Shown: positions 1-8,592, counted from the first letter of the stretch. The stretch: 64,000 nucleotides of DNA from Sphingomonadales bacterium (GCA_017302615.1 JAFLDB010000001.1:1-64000), one strand, 5' to 3'. The notes: generated from the letters alone by a model not told the origin. Made by a program: numbers and translations.

Positions 1-586
1 GGCAGGCGCTGCGCCGGCCGGCGGCCCGCCGCGTGCCGGTGGTGGCGGTGGAGGCGGCCGAGGCGGCTTCATGGGCGCAATGTTTGGTGGTGGTGGCGGT
101 CCGCCGGGACGCTGGAGCCTGGGCGTCTATCATTCCGCGCAGCTCGAAAACCGCGTGCTGATCGCTCCGGGCGGTCCGACGCTGGACCTGCTGGACGGCG
201 ACAGCCTCAGCGCCAGCGGCAGCCCGCGCCACTCGGTCGAATTCAACGGCGGCCTGTTCTACAAGGGCTTCGGCACCTTCTTCCAGGGCAGCTGGACCGG
301 GCCGAGCACGATCGAGGCGAGCGGCCTGCCGGGCACCAGCGACCTGCGGTTCGGCAGTGCGACCAACGTCAATATCAACTTCTTTGCCGAATTCTCGATG
401 ATGCCCAAGCTGACCAAGCAGGTCCCGTTCCTGAAGGGATCGCGGGTGTCGCTGCGTTTCGAGAATCTGTTCGATTCGGTCCAGACCGTGACCGACGGCA
501 GCGGCACCGTGCCGCTGTCCTATCAGCGCGATTACCTCGCTCCGCGCGGGCGCGTGATCGAACTGGAATTTCGCAAGATGTTCTGA
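1..586 (+). CDS. TonB-dependent receptor-like outer-membrane protein, C-terminal fragment
   Basis: The reading frame is open from base 2, so the gene begins outside the window and only about 194 C-terminal residues are seen. The end alternates short beta-strand segments (GVYHSAQLENRVLI, SVEFNGGLFY, FGTFFQGSW, VSLRFENLFDS) and finishes RVIELEFRKMF. A terminal Phe is typical of outer-membrane beta-barrels, and the RFENLFDS stretch resembles the end of TonB-dependent receptors. The first visible part is very rich in Gly, Pro and Ala (about 30 residues), an odd low-complexity insertion that would sit in a loop just before the last strands. I infer a receptor for an unknown ligand; substrate and full domain set cannot be judged from the fragment. 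Confidence 0.65.
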   Translation, partial: AGAAPAGGPPRAGGGGGGGRGGFMGAMFGGGGGPPGRWSLGVYHSAQLENRVLIAPGGPTLDLLDGDSLSASGSPRHSVEFNGGLFYKGFGTFFQGSWTGPSTIEASGLPGTSDLRFGSATNVNINFFAEFSMMPKLTKQVPFLKGSRVSLRFENLFDSVQTVTDGSGTVPLSYQRDYLAPRGRVIELEFRKMF

Positions 587-592
587 TCGAAA

Positions 593-619
593 CCCCCGGC
601 CGGGCAGCCCGGCCGGGGG
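593..619. terminator. Bidirectional hairpin between convergent genes
   Basis: A perfect 12-bp inverted repeat (593-604 with 608-619, 3-nt loop) lies between the receptor stop and the convergent MAPEG gene stop. Only a short T run (TTT) follows on the minus strand, so it is a moderate terminator candidate for both genes. Confidence 0.55.
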
Positions 620-626
620 GATCGGC

Positions 627-1064
627 TTAGTGGAACAGCGCCAGCAGCAGGTGCAGCGTCAGCGCCATCAGGCACAGGCTGGACAGCGCGAACAGCAGGA
701 ACCGCACCGCCACCTTGTTGACGGTCGACTGCCAGATCGAGTGGACGATCCGCAAAGCCACATAGGCCCAGGCAATCTGGGCATTGAGTCCGTCACCCTG
801 TCCGATCACCGCCAGAGCCAGGGCGACGGCATAGAACACCGTGGGTGCTTCGTGCAGGTGGTTGTAATTGTGGGCTTTCCACTGCACCTCGCGGGCGATC
901 AGCCCTTCCAGCATGGCCCCGGTCCAGCCCTGGTCGGCACCCGGTTCGGTCGGCTTGGGCAGTTTATTGATTGCGGGAATCCGGGTGGCGTACATCCAGA
1001 TCCACATGATCATCGTCCAGCCGGCCAGCACGGCCAGCGGTTTCAGGATTTCCATTCCGGTCAT
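627..1064 (-). CDS. MAPEG family membrane protein (copy 2)
   Basis: A 145-residue integral membrane protein with about four hydrophobic helices (roughly residues 8-28, 75-95, 100-118 and 120-143). It carries the MAPEG-like segment KAHNYNHLHEAPTVFYAV, with the polar Asn/His/Glu cluster before a helix. MAPEG proteins include microsomal glutathione S-transferases and eicosanoid enzymes; bacterial members mostly have no proven substrate. It lies 16 nt downstream of a clearly related copy on the same strand, so the two are probably co-transcribed and arose by tandem duplication. Glutathione-linked detoxification is possible but not shown by the sequence. Confidence 0.8.
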   Translation of the reverse strand: MTGMEILKPLAVLAGWTMIMWIWMYATRIPAINKLPKPTEPGADQGWTGAMLEGLIAREVQWKAHNYNHLHEAPTVFYAVALALAVIGQGDGLNAQIAWAYVALRIVHSIWQSTVNKVAVRFLLFALSSLCLMALTLHLLLALFH

Positions 1065-1080
1065 TGGTGTTTCTCCCCCT

Positions 1081-1515
1081 TCAGGCGGCCAGCAAAGTCA
1101 GCTTGGCCGCGTGCAAAGCCAGCAGGATCAGGCAGAACGTGGACAGCAGGAACAGGGTGAAGCGCACCGGGATGGTGTTCACCGTGGCCTGCCAGATCGA
1201 ATGGACGATCCGCAGTCCGACATAGGCCCAGGCAAACAGCACGTCGTGCGCCACGGGCCCCATGATCGCCAGGATCGCCACCGTGGCATAGAACAGCGTC
1301 GGCTGCTCCATCAGGTGGTTGTAGTTATGGGCTTTCCAGTTGACGTTGTCCGGCAGCACCCCTTCCAGATCCTGTCCGCGACCGCCCGGCTTGGCCTTGT
1401 CCAGCCCGCCGCCGACCTGCTTCATTGCGGACAGGCGGGTTCCCGCAGTCCAGAACAGCATGACCAGCGACCACAGCACCAGCACCGCAGCCGGTGCAAG
1501 AACTTGTGCCTGCAT
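1081..1515 (-). CDS. MAPEG family membrane protein (copy 1)
   Basis: A 144-residue membrane protein, the upstream member of a tandem MAPEG pair. It shares with its neighbour the segments VNWKAHNYNHLMEQPTLFYA and AWAYVGLRIVHSIWQATVN, the most conserved part of the pair, and the same four-helix layout. The N-terminus (QVLAPAAVLVLWSLVMLFW) is the first membrane helix. The family is known for glutathione-dependent or lipid-modifying enzymes in membranes; the actual reaction here is unknown. It follows the dehydratase gene on the same strand after 71 nt. Confidence 0.8.
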   Translation of the reverse strand: MQAQVLAPAAVLVLWSLVMLFWTAGTRLSAMKQVGGGLDKAKPGGRGQDLEGVLPDNVNWKAHNYNHLMEQPTLFYATVAILAIMGPVAHDVLFAWAYVGLRIVHSIWQATVNTIPVRFTLFLLSTFCLILLALHAAKLTLLAA

Positions 1516-1586
1516 CGATTCCCCCTTTGTCTCGTGTGACCCGAGAATGGCAGGGTGTGCTTGCTGCGACCGATTGTCAAATGCAA

Positions 1587-2564
1587 CTAATCTTGGGTTG
1601 TCAGTACTTTGGCAAAGGCCTCGGCGTCGGTGTTGCCGCCGGATAGAACTACCACCGTCTGCCCGTCCGGCTCGATCTTGCCGGCCAGCACGGCAGCGAG
1701 GCCAGCCGCTCCGCCAGGTTCGACCACCAGGTGCAGGTTGGCAAAAGCCCAGCGCTGGGCCGCGCGGATCTCGGCCGGGCTGGCGACCAGCACGCGCGAT
1801 ACCCGGTTCCGCAGGACGGCGAAGTTGATCGGTTTGGTGGCCGGGGTTTGCAGCGAATCGCAGGCGGTCGGCACCGAGGGATCGGGCACGCCGACGATGT
1901 GGCCGGCCTCCAGGCTCAGGCGCACGTCATCCCAGCCTTCGGGTTCGACCGGGACGATTTTCGCGTCGGGGCAGGCAAGCGCAAGGCCGGCCGTCAGCCC
2001 CGCGCCGCCGCACGGGCAGACGATCCGGCTCGGGCCGGGCAGGCCGCGCGCGGCGAGCTGCGCCGCGATCTCGATCCCGGCGCTGCCCTGGCCTTCGATC
2101 ACCCACGGATCGGCAAAGGCATGGACCAGCGTTGCGCCGCTTTGCTCAACCAGCCGCGCGGCCACTTCATCGCGGTCCTCGCCGCCGGGGCGGTCATACA
2201 GGACCACGTTCGCGCCCAGTGCGCGGGTTGCCTCCAGCTTCACTTTCGGCGCGTCGACCGGCATGACGATGGTGGCGGCAATGCCCAGCCGCCGCGCCGC
2301 CCAGGCCACGCCCTGGGCATGGTTGCCGCTGGACACCCCGACCACGCCGCGCGCTTGTTCCTCGGGTGAAAGGTCGCTCAGCCGGTGCCACGCGCCGCGG
2401 ATCTTGAACGCACCGATCGGCTGCAGGCACTCGGCCTTGAACCACACCGCGCGGCCGTTCACCGCCGCCTCGATTAAAGGTGTGTTTGGCAGCAGATCGG
2501 CTATCTTGGCGGCAGCGCGGACTACCCCTTCGGGAGTCGGGGTTCGCATTTGTTGTGCGGTCAT
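1587..2564 (-). CDS. PLP-dependent threonine/serine dehydratase
   Basis: A 325-residue fold-type II PLP enzyme of the threonine dehydratase / serine racemase family. The PLP lysine lies in GAFKIRGAW (about residue 54), followed by the SSGNHAQGVAW substrate loop and the PLP phosphate-binding glycine loop CGGAGLTAG (about residue 188). There is no C-terminal ACT regulatory domain, so it resembles short catabolic dehydratases or L-threo-3-hydroxyaspartate dehydratase-like enzymes rather than biosynthetic IlvA. The expected reaction is deamination of Thr or Ser to a 2-oxo acid. It is transcribed divergently from the polyamine genes with only 47 nt between starts. Confidence 0.8.
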   Translation of the reverse strand: MTAQQMRTPTPEGVVRAAAKIADLLPNTPLIEAAVNGRAVWFKAECLQPIGAFKIRGAWHRLSDLSPEEQARGVVGVSSGNHAQGVAWAARRLGIAATIVMPVDAPKVKLEATRALGANVVLYDRPGGEDRDEVAARLVEQSGATLVHAFADPWVIEGQGSAGIEIAAQLAARGLPGPSRIVCPCGGAGLTAGLALACPDAKIVPVEPEGWDDVRLSLEAGHIVGVPDPSVPTACDSLQTPATKPINFAVLRNRVSRVLVASPAEIRAAQRWAFANLHLVVEPGGAAGLAAVLAGKIEPDGQTVVVLSGGNTDAEAFAKVLTTQD

Positions 2565-2611
2565 GAAACAATCCTATATGCGCGCAATTCTGCGGCAAGG
2601 AGATTCGAGCA

Positions 2612-3823
2612 GTGAGCAAGGTTCTGGTGATCGGCGCGGGCGGCGTAAGCTCGGTCTGCGTGCACAAGATGGCGATGAATGCCGGGATTTTCAGCGAGAT
2701 TCACCTCGCCAGCCGCACCAGGGCAAAGTGCGACGCGATTGCCGCCTCGGTGCTGGAACGCACGGGCCAGACCGTCCAGACCTATGAGATCGATGCCGAG
2801 GAAGTGCCCGCGCTGACCCGCCTGATCGAGCAGATCGGACCCAAGCTGGTGGTCAACCTGGCCCTGCCGTATCAGGACCTGCCGATCATGGACGCGTGCC
2901 TGGCCGCCGGGGTCGATTACCTCGACACCGCGAACTACGAGCCGAAGGACGAGGCCAAGTTCGAATACAGCTGGCAGTGGGCCTATCATGATCGGTTCAA
3001 GGAAAAGGGCCTGATGGCGCTGCTCGGCTCCGGCTTCGATCCGGGCGTGACCAGCGTCTTCGCGATGTGGCTGAAGAAGCACAAGCTCAAGACCATCCGC
3101 CAGCTCGACATTCTGGACTGCAACGGCGGCGATCACGGTCAGGCCTTTGCCACCAACTTCAACCCGGAAATCAACATCCGCGAAGTGACCGCCCCGGCGC
3201 GGCACTGGGAAAACGGCCAGTTCGTCGAAACCCCTGCCATGAGCAAGAAGGTGGCGTTCGAGTTCGAGGGCGTCGGCCCCAAGAACATGTACATGATGTA
3301 CCACGAGGAGCTGGAAAGCCTCGCCAAGTTCATCCCCGAGCTGGAACGCGCCCGTTTCTGGATGACCTTTGGCGATGCCTACATTACCCACCTGACCGTG
3401 CTGCAGAACGTCGGCATGACCCGGATCGATCCGGTGATGTACCAGGGCAGGGAAATCATTCCGCTCCAGTTCCTTGCCGCCGTGCTGCCCAAGCCCGAAA
3501 CGCTGGGGCCGACCACCAAGGGCAAGACCAACATCGGCGACATCGCCACCGGCGAGGCGCTGGACGGTAGCGGCGAGAAGACCTTCTACATCTACAACAT
3601 CTGCGACCATGAAGACGCCTATGCCGAAACCGGCAACCAGGCGATCAGCTACACCACCGGCGTCCCGGCAATGATCGGCGCGGCCATGATGCTGACCGGC
3701 GCATGGCAGGGCGAGGGCGTGTTCAACATGGAGCAGATGGACCCTGATCCGTTCATGGACATGCTGAACACGCAGGGCCTGCCGTGGCAGGTCAAAGAAC
3801 TGCCGGGGCCGGTGGAGTTCTGA
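2612..3823 (+). CDS. Carboxynorspermidine/carboxyspermidine synthase (saccharopine dehydrogenase family)
   Basis: A 403-residue NAD(P)H-dependent dehydrogenase. The N-terminal Rossmann motif is KVLVIGAGGVSSVCVHKMA, and GVDYLDTANYEP and GSGFDPGVTSVFA are typical of the saccharopine-reductase fold. The family makes carboxynorspermidine or carboxyspermidine from aspartate semialdehyde plus a diamine, the aminopropyl-transfer route that avoids S-adenosylmethionine. The call is supported by the next gene, the matching decarboxylase, whose ATG overlaps this stop codon by one base. The start is GTG with the purine-rich ribosome site AAGGAG at about 2597-2602. Which diamine is used (putrescine or diaminopropane) is not visible. 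Confidence 0.88.
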   Translation: MSKVLVIGAGGVSSVCVHKMAMNAGIFSEIHLASRTRAKCDAIAASVLERTGQTVQTYEIDAEEVPALTRLIEQIGPKLVVNLALPYQDLPIMDACLAAGVDYLDTANYEPKDEAKFEYSWQWAYHDRFKEKGLMALLGSGFDPGVTSVFAMWLKKHKLKTIRQLDILDCNGGDHGQAFATNFNPEINIREVTAPARHWENGQFVETPAMSKKVAFEFEGVGPKNMYMMYHEELESLAKFIPELERARFWMTFGDAYITHLTVLQNVGMTRIDPVMYQGREIIPLQFLAAVLPKPETLGPTTKGKTNIGDIATGEALDGSGEKTFYIYNICDHEDAYAETGNQAISYTTGVPAMIGAAMMLTGAWQGEGVFNMEQMDPDPFMDMLNTQGLPWQVKELPGPVEF

Positions 3824-5022
3824 TGGAAACCAGGGCCGGCGATCCGGGCGCATTTGCCCATTTTGACCTGTCGCGTGTCGATAGCCCCGCATTCGTGGTC
3901 GATGCCGCGCGGCTGCGGCAGAACCTTTCGATCCTCGCCGACATCCGCGACCGGGCCGGGGTGAAGGTGCTGGCCGCGCTCAAGGCCTTTTCGATGTGGT
4001 CGGTGGCACCGATCGTCGGCGAATACCTCGACGGGGTCTGCACCTCCGGCCTGTGGGAGGCACGACTGGCTTCCGAGTTCTACGACGGTGAGATCGCGAC
4101 TTATTGCGCGGCCTACAAGCCGGAGGACCTCGACGAGATCCTGCGCCTGTCGGACCACGTGATCTTCAATTCCCCGCAGCAGATCGTGCGCTGCAGCGCG
4201 ATCATCGAGGCAGCGCGGGCGCGGGGTGAAAGCTTCGATATCGGCCTCAGGATCAACCCCCTGCATCCCGAAGGCGAAGTGCCGCGCTATGATCCGTGCG
4301 CGCCGCATTCGCGCCTGGGCTTTCCGATCGACCAGCTGACTGAAGAGCATCTTGCGCTGGTCGACGGGATCCACATGCACACCCTGTGCGAACAGGATTT
4401 CGAACCGCTGCGCCGCACCTGGGATGTCGCGTTCGACTATCTCGAGCCCTATTTCGGCCAGTTCAAGTGGATCAACCTGGGCGGCGGACACCACATCACC
4501 CGCGCCGATTACCAGCGCGATGAACTGGTCGAGTTCCTGAAGGACCTGAAGGAAGATACCGGGGCCGAAGTCTATCTTGAGCCGGGCGAAGCCGTGGCGC
4601 TCGATGCCGGGATCCTGGTCGGCACCGTGCTCGATCTGGGCCACAACGGGATGCCGGTCGCCATCGTCGACATTTCCGCCACCTGCCACATGCCCGATGT
4701 GATCGAGGCGCCCTATCGCCCGGCCATGCTGGGCGAACTGCCGCAGATCGATACCGATATCGACGAGGGCGCGGGCGGGGCGATGCGCCTCGGCGGGCCA
4801 AGCTGCCTGGCCGGCGACGTGATCGGCGATTACCGCTTTGCGCAAGGGCCGCAGGTCGGCCAGCGCTTCGCCTTCCTCGATCAGGCGCACTATTCGATGG
4901 TCAAGACCACCACCTTCAACGGCGTGCCGCTGCCCTCGATCTGGCTGTGGGACAGCGAGACCGACAGTCTCGAATGCATCAAGCGCTTCGGCTACGAGGA
5001 CTTCCGCGACCGGCTTTCCTAG
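3823..5022 (+). CDS. nspC: Carboxynorspermidine/carboxyspermidine decarboxylase
   Basis: A 399-residue fold-type III (alanine-racemase-like) PLP decarboxylase. The PLP lysine is in KVLAALKAFSMW near the N-terminus, the glycine-rich WINLGGGHHIT binds the PLP phosphate, and HMPDVIEAPYRP with YSMVKTTTFNG form the C-terminal beta-domain. It removes the carboxyl group from carboxy(nor)spermidine, giving spermidine or norspermidine. Its ATG shares a base with the stop of the upstream synthase (TGATG), so the two are translationally coupled. Length fits the NspC/CANSDC family (about 380-400 residues). Confidence 0.92.
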   Translation: METRAGDPGAFAHFDLSRVDSPAFVVDAARLRQNLSILADIRDRAGVKVLAALKAFSMWSVAPIVGEYLDGVCTSGLWEARLASEFYDGEIATYCAAYKPEDLDEILRLSDHVIFNSPQQIVRCSAIIEAARARGESFDIGLRINPLHPEGEVPRYDPCAPHSRLGFPIDQLTEEHLALVDGIHMHTLCEQDFEPLRRTWDVAFDYLEPYFGQFKWINLGGGHHITRADYQRDELVEFLKDLKEDTGAEVYLEPGEAVALDAGILVGTVLDLGHNGMPVAIVDISATCHMPDVIEAPYRPAMLGELPQIDTDIDEGAGGAMRLGGPSCLAGDVIGDYRFAQGPQVGQRFAFLDQAHYSMVKTTTFNGVPLPSIWLWDSETDSLECIKRFGYEDFRDRLS

Positions 5023-5056
5023 GGCATGGTCCGGCAAAACAAGGCCGGAGAGTGCA

Positions 5057-6301
5057 ATGCCCGACAAGATCCTGGATGCCCAAAGTTCCGATCCCGTCGT
5101 CATGGGCTGGATGGAGGGGCTGCCGCCGCCGCCGGACAAGCGGCTGGCATGGAGCCGGGCAGATCACATGCGGTTTCCGACCCATCGCTATGCGTACTCG
5201 AACATGCGGGAGTTTCTGCCGACGGTGCGGGTCTCGCGCGGGCAGGGGCCGGTCTGGGACCTGCCGGTGGCGCTGCGGGATGACATCGATGCGGTGCGCT
5301 TCAATGCGATGGACGACGGGCGCGAACTGACCTGGGAACAGGCGCTCGCCGTTAATTTCACCGATGCCGTGCTGGTGCTGCACCGGGGCGCAATCGTCTA
5401 TGAGCGCTACCTTGGCGTCACCCGCCACGACACGCCGCATATCGCCTTTTCGGTGACCAAGAGCTTTGTCGGCACGCTGGCCGAGATGCTGGTGGAGGAA
5501 GGCCGGCTCGATCCCGCCGCGCCGATGGGCGATCTGATCCCGGAACTTGCCCGCAGCGGTTTTGCCGATGCCACGCTGCGGCAGGTCATGGACATGACCA
5601 CCGCGATCGATTTCAGCGAGGAATATACCGATCCCAATTCCGGCATCGGCGCGATGAGCAATGCCCTGGGCCTGACCCCGCGCGCACCGGGCTATGCCGG
5701 GCCGACCGACGTCTATGCCTTCCTGCCGACCATCGGCAAGAACGGGACGCATGGGGAGCGCTTCACCTACCGCACCGCCAATACCGAAGTGCTCGGCTGG
5801 CTGGTCGCGCGAACCGAGGGCAAGCGGCTCGACAGGGTGCTGAGCGAGCGAATCTGGCAGCCGCTGGGGATGGAACAGGACGCCGATTTCCTGATCGATT
5901 CGACCGGGATGCCCTTCGCCGGGGGCGGGCTGAATCCGGTGCTGCGCGACATGGCCCGCTTCGGCGAGGCGATGCGGCTGGACGGGGCCGGCGGCGGCGG
6001 CCAGGCAATCGCCCGCGAAGTGGTGGCGCGGGTCAAGGCCGGGGGCAGCAAAACCGAGTTCAAGCCGGCCGGATACGTCTGGCTGCCGGACGGATCCTAC
6101 AAGAGCCAGTGGTGGTCAATCGGTGGAAATCATGGCGCTTTTTCCGCCCGCGGGATCCACGGGCAGGCGATCTGGGTGGACCCGGTGGCCGAAGTTGTGA
6201 TTGCCCGGTTCGGCTCGCATCCGGTGGCGGCCAACAGCGCATTCGACCCCACCTCGCTGCCCGCCTATCGGGCAGTTGCCGAGCATCTGATGCGAGGGTG
6301 A
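5057..6301 (+). CDS. Serine hydrolase, class C beta-lactamase / penicillin-binding-protein fold
   Basis: A 414-residue protein of the beta-lactamase-related serine hydrolase family. The nucleophile motif SxxK is SVTKSF at about residues 131-136, inside HIAFSVTKSFVG; YRTANTEVLGWLV is the likely counterpart of the YxN region, and GGNHGAFSARG lies where a KTG-like motif is expected. No signal peptide or membrane segment is evident, so a cytoplasmic esterase/amidase is more likely than a cell-wall enzyme or a resistance lactamase. It begins 34 nt after the NspC stop with GGAG nearby (5046-5052) and may be in the polyamine transcript. The substrate is unknown. Confidence 0.82.
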   Translation: MPDKILDAQSSDPVVMGWMEGLPPPPDKRLAWSRADHMRFPTHRYAYSNMREFLPTVRVSRGQGPVWDLPVALRDDIDAVRFNAMDDGRELTWEQALAVNFTDAVLVLHRGAIVYERYLGVTRHDTPHIAFSVTKSFVGTLAEMLVEEGRLDPAAPMGDLIPELARSGFADATLRQVMDMTTAIDFSEEYTDPNSGIGAMSNALGLTPRAPGYAGPTDVYAFLPTIGKNGTHGERFTYRTANTEVLGWLVARTEGKRLDRVLSERIWQPLGMEQDADFLIDSTGMPFAGGGLNPVLRDMARFGEAMRLDGAGGGGQAIAREVVARVKAGGSKTEFKPAGYVWLPDGSYKSQWWSIGGNHGAFSARGIHGQAIWVDPVAEVVIARFGSHPVAANSAFDPTSLPAYRAVAEHLMRG

Positions 6302-6330
6302 TTTGTAACAAATCGGTCATGAAAATTCAT

Positions 6331-6358
6331 TTGCACTTAAGGGCCGAATCTTTATAGC
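6331..6358 (+). promoter_or_regulatory. Candidate sigma-70-type promoter for ornithine decarboxylase
   Basis: TTGCAC (6331-6336) and TATAGC (6353-6358) are separated by 16 bp, in an A/T-rich patch that stands out from the surrounding high GC. The predicted start of transcription, near 6365, leaves a leader of about 45-85 nt before the decarboxylase. Confidence 0.45.
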
Positions 6359-6412
6359 GACCCCCCGCTGCCCCAAGGGGACTTCCAATAACCGCAAGGC
6401 AGCCTCGTCTTC

Positions 6413-7657
6413 GTGTTACCTGGCCAGCAGGCCTATTGGGGGTCCCTTGAGTTGCAGAATTATCCTGACGCTCTGTCCGTAGTTCGCGCGCTCGCGCCCG
6501 ACGAACCGGTCATCCTGAACCGCCCGCACGCCGCAGCGCGCGCCGCCCGCTTCTTTGCAGAGAAGTTTCCGGGCAAGTCGCTCTATGCGGTGAAGGCCAA
6601 TCCCTCGCCGGATCTGCTTGAGGTCCTGTGGGCCTCGGGCATTACCCATTACGATGTCGCCTCGATCTCTGAAGTGCGGCTGGTGCGTGAAACGCTGCCC
6701 GAAGCCGTGCTGTGCTACATGCACCCGGTGAAGCCGGCCAGCGCCATTGCCGAGGCTTACAAGGTCCACGGCGTGCGGACCTTCAGCCTCGACAGCCGCG
6801 AAGAGCTCGACAAGATCGTCAAGGCGACCGCGGCCGAGGACGGCACCCCTGCAGCTGACCTGCGCCTGTGCGTGCGGCTGCGCGTCTCGTCGGACTATTC
6901 GGAGCTGAGCCTCGCTTCCAAGTTCGGGATCGATCTGGCCGATGCCGGGGAGCTGCTCCAGGCGACCCGCCAGGTGGCGGACTGGCTGGGCGTGTGCTTC
7001 CACGTCGGCAGCCAGGCGATGACCCCGTTTGCCTATGTCCAGGCGATGGAGCGGGTTCGCGCCGCGATCGTCGATGCCTCGGTCACGGTCGATATCGTCG
7101 ATGTCGGCGGCGGCTTCCCGTCGATCTATCCGGGCATGGAGCCTCCGCCGCTGGGCGATTACTTCGATGTCATCGCCCGCGCGTTCGAATCGCTGCCGGT
7201 GTCCTACTCGTCCGAACTGTGGTGCGAGCCGGGCCGCGCCCTGTGCGCCGAGTACAATTCGATGATCGTCCGCGTCGAAAAGCGCCGCGATGACGAACTG
7301 TACATCAACGACGGTGCCTATGGCGCGCTCTACGATGCGGCCCACGTCGGCTGGCGTTTCCCGGTGAAGTGCCTGGCCGAAGGGCGGGTCGATGCACTGG
7401 GGACCTATTCGTTCTACGGCCCGACCTGCGACGATGCCGACTATATGGAAGGCCCGTTCCTGCTGCCGGCCGATATCCAGCCGGGCGACTATATCGAAGT
7501 CGGCATGCTGGGCGCCTATGGTGCGGCGATGAAGACCCGCTTCAACGGGTTCGGCACCGGCAGTGTCGTCACCGTCGACGATGAGCCGATGGCCAGCCAG
7601 TACCGCGGTGACCGCCGCGATCCGCGCCAGAGCGACAACGTCGTCTCGCTGCGCTGA
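6413..7657 (+). CDS. Ornithine decarboxylase-like fold-type III PLP enzyme
   Basis: A protein of up to 414 residues of the eukaryotic-type (alanine-racemase-fold) ornithine/lysine decarboxylase family. The PLP lysine is in SLYAVKANPSPDLL, FHVGSQAM and VDVGGGFPS are cofactor-site motifs, WCEPGRALCA follows, and the C-terminal FYGPTCDDADYM supplies the substrate-binding Asp and Cys of the second subunit. It converts ornithine to putrescine (possibly also lysine to cadaverine), feeding the carboxyspermidine route encoded just upstream. The first in-frame start is GTG at 6413; a TTG at 6452 (MQNYPDAL...) is an alternative with GGGGG about 10 nt before it, so the N-terminus is uncertain by 13 residues. 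A strong terminator follows. Confidence 0.9.
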   Translation: MLPGQQAYWGSLELQNYPDALSVVRALAPDEPVILNRPHAAARAARFFAEKFPGKSLYAVKANPSPDLLEVLWASGITHYDVASISEVRLVRETLPEAVLCYMHPVKPASAIAEAYKVHGVRTFSLDSREELDKIVKATAAEDGTPAADLRLCVRLRVSSDYSELSLASKFGIDLADAGELLQATRQVADWLGVCFHVGSQAMTPFAYVQAMERVRAAIVDASVTVDIVDVGGGFPSIYPGMEPPPLGDYFDVIARAFESLPVSYSSELWCEPGRALCAEYNSMIVRVEKRRDDELYINDGAYGALYDAAHVGWRFPVKCLAEGRVDALGTYSFYGPTCDDADYMEGPFLLPADIQPGDYIEVGMLGAYGAAMKTRFNGFGTGSVVTVDDEPMASQYRGDRRDPRQSDNVVSLR

Positions 7658-7684
7658 GCCGCACAGGCAAGGCCGGAAACAGAC

Positions 7685-7719
7685 AAGGGGGCGACGGCCG
7701 GTCCGTCGCCCCCTTTCCT
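7685..7719. terminator. Intrinsic terminator between convergent genes
   Basis: A perfect 13-bp stem (7685-7697 with 7703-7715) with a 5-nt loop is followed by TTTCCTTT on the plus strand. The minus-strand copy starts with AA complementary to that run, so it may serve both the decarboxylase and the convergent porin gene. Confidence 0.85.
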
Positions 7720-7738
7720 TTGCACCGGTTGTGCGGGA

Positions 7739-8422
7739 TCAGAAGGTAATGCTGAACGATCCGACCAGCCGGGCCTTGCCCAGGCGGCCGAACAGTACCC
7801 CGTCATCATCGGTATCGTGATAGCGCACATCGATGCTGGCGCCCTTGAACACGGCATAGGACGCGCCAAGGTTCCAGGTGTTGTAATTGAACAGCCCATC
7901 GACGGTCTGATGGCCGAATGCGCCTGACAGGCTCAGCTTGTCATTGACCGGCATGGCGGCCGAAGCTTCGAAATAGGTCGCATCGGCATCCGTGCCGAAA
8001 TAGTCCCAGGTATGATAGACCGCTCCGGTCAGCGAGACCTTCCCGACCGGTACGGTCAGGGCGCCCTTGATCTCGGTGGTGTCGATGTTGGTCGGGGCGT
8101 CGACATAGCCATAGCGGACCACGCCCAGGTCCAGCTTGGCCTTGCCCAGCGGCAGGGCATAGCCGGCCCACAGATCGTATTCCTGATCGATCCCGGCAAA
8201 GTCGACGTTCTCGGTTCCGGCCCCGGCGTAGAAGCCCTTGTAGCTGGCGCTGACGGCGGCAAACATCGCGGGTTGGTTGTCGGTCTGGCTGACGCCGCGC
8301 CATTGATAGTTGGTGGACCCGGTCAGCGTGACGCTGACGTCGATCCCTTCGCCCTCTTCGGCAAAGGCAGCGCTGGGCAGGGCAAGGGCGGCAAGGGCCG
8401 CGCCGGCAAGCAGTTTCTTCAT
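7739..8422 (-). CDS. TorF family putative porin (Gcw_chp domain)
   Basis: A 227-residue secreted protein. The start at MKKLLAGAALAALALPSAAFA gives a textbook signal peptide with cleavage after AFA. The mature part is built of beta-strands (VSVTLTGSTNYQWRGVSQTD near the N-terminus, repeated aromatic-glycine strands) and ends GSFSITF with a terminal Phe, as expected for an outer-membrane barrel. STNYQWRGVSQTDNQPA is characteristic of the proteobacterial TIGR02001/TorF family of putative porins. No substrate can be assigned. It is a single gene, convergent with ornithine decarboxylase. Confidence 0.85.
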   Translation of the reverse strand: MKKLLAGAALAALALPSAAFAEEGEGIDVSVTLTGSTNYQWRGVSQTDNQPAMFAAVSASYKGFYAGAGTENVDFAGIDQEYDLWAGYALPLGKAKLDLGVVRYGYVDAPTNIDTTEIKGALTVPVGKVSLTGAVYHTWDYFGTDADATYFEASAAMPVNDKLSLSGAFGHQTVDGLFNYNTWNLGASYAVFKGASIDVRYHDTDDDGVLFGRLGKARLVGSFSITF

Positions 8423-8515
8423 CGGTATTCCCCTGATTGAGCCGGGCAAAGCCGCTCCCGTCGCGCCGCAAACAGATTTGCGGCACGCGGCCTGGTCCGG
8501 ATGACATGATGCGGC

Positions 8516-8564
8516 CCGGCGGGAGCGGGGTCGGGAGAGGGAGGGTTCCCCGCGCGCCCGCCGG
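8516..8564 (-). terminator. GC-rich hairpin downstream of aldehyde dehydrogenase
   Basis: An imperfect inverted repeat (8516-8530 with 8548-8564, internal loop near the middle, 17-nt apical loop) follows the aldehyde dehydrogenase stop on the minus strand. No T run follows, so termination by it alone is doubtful. The rest of 8423-8592 shows nothing else I can name. Confidence 0.35.
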
Positions 8565-8592
8565 ACCTGTGCGACCCTGAAGGGTTCCGTGG

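Noticed and set aside
5057..6301. A beta-lactamase resistance gene
   Set aside because: The SxxK motif is present but there is no signal peptide and the surrounding motifs fit the broad esterase/serine hydrolase group better than class C resistance enzymes.
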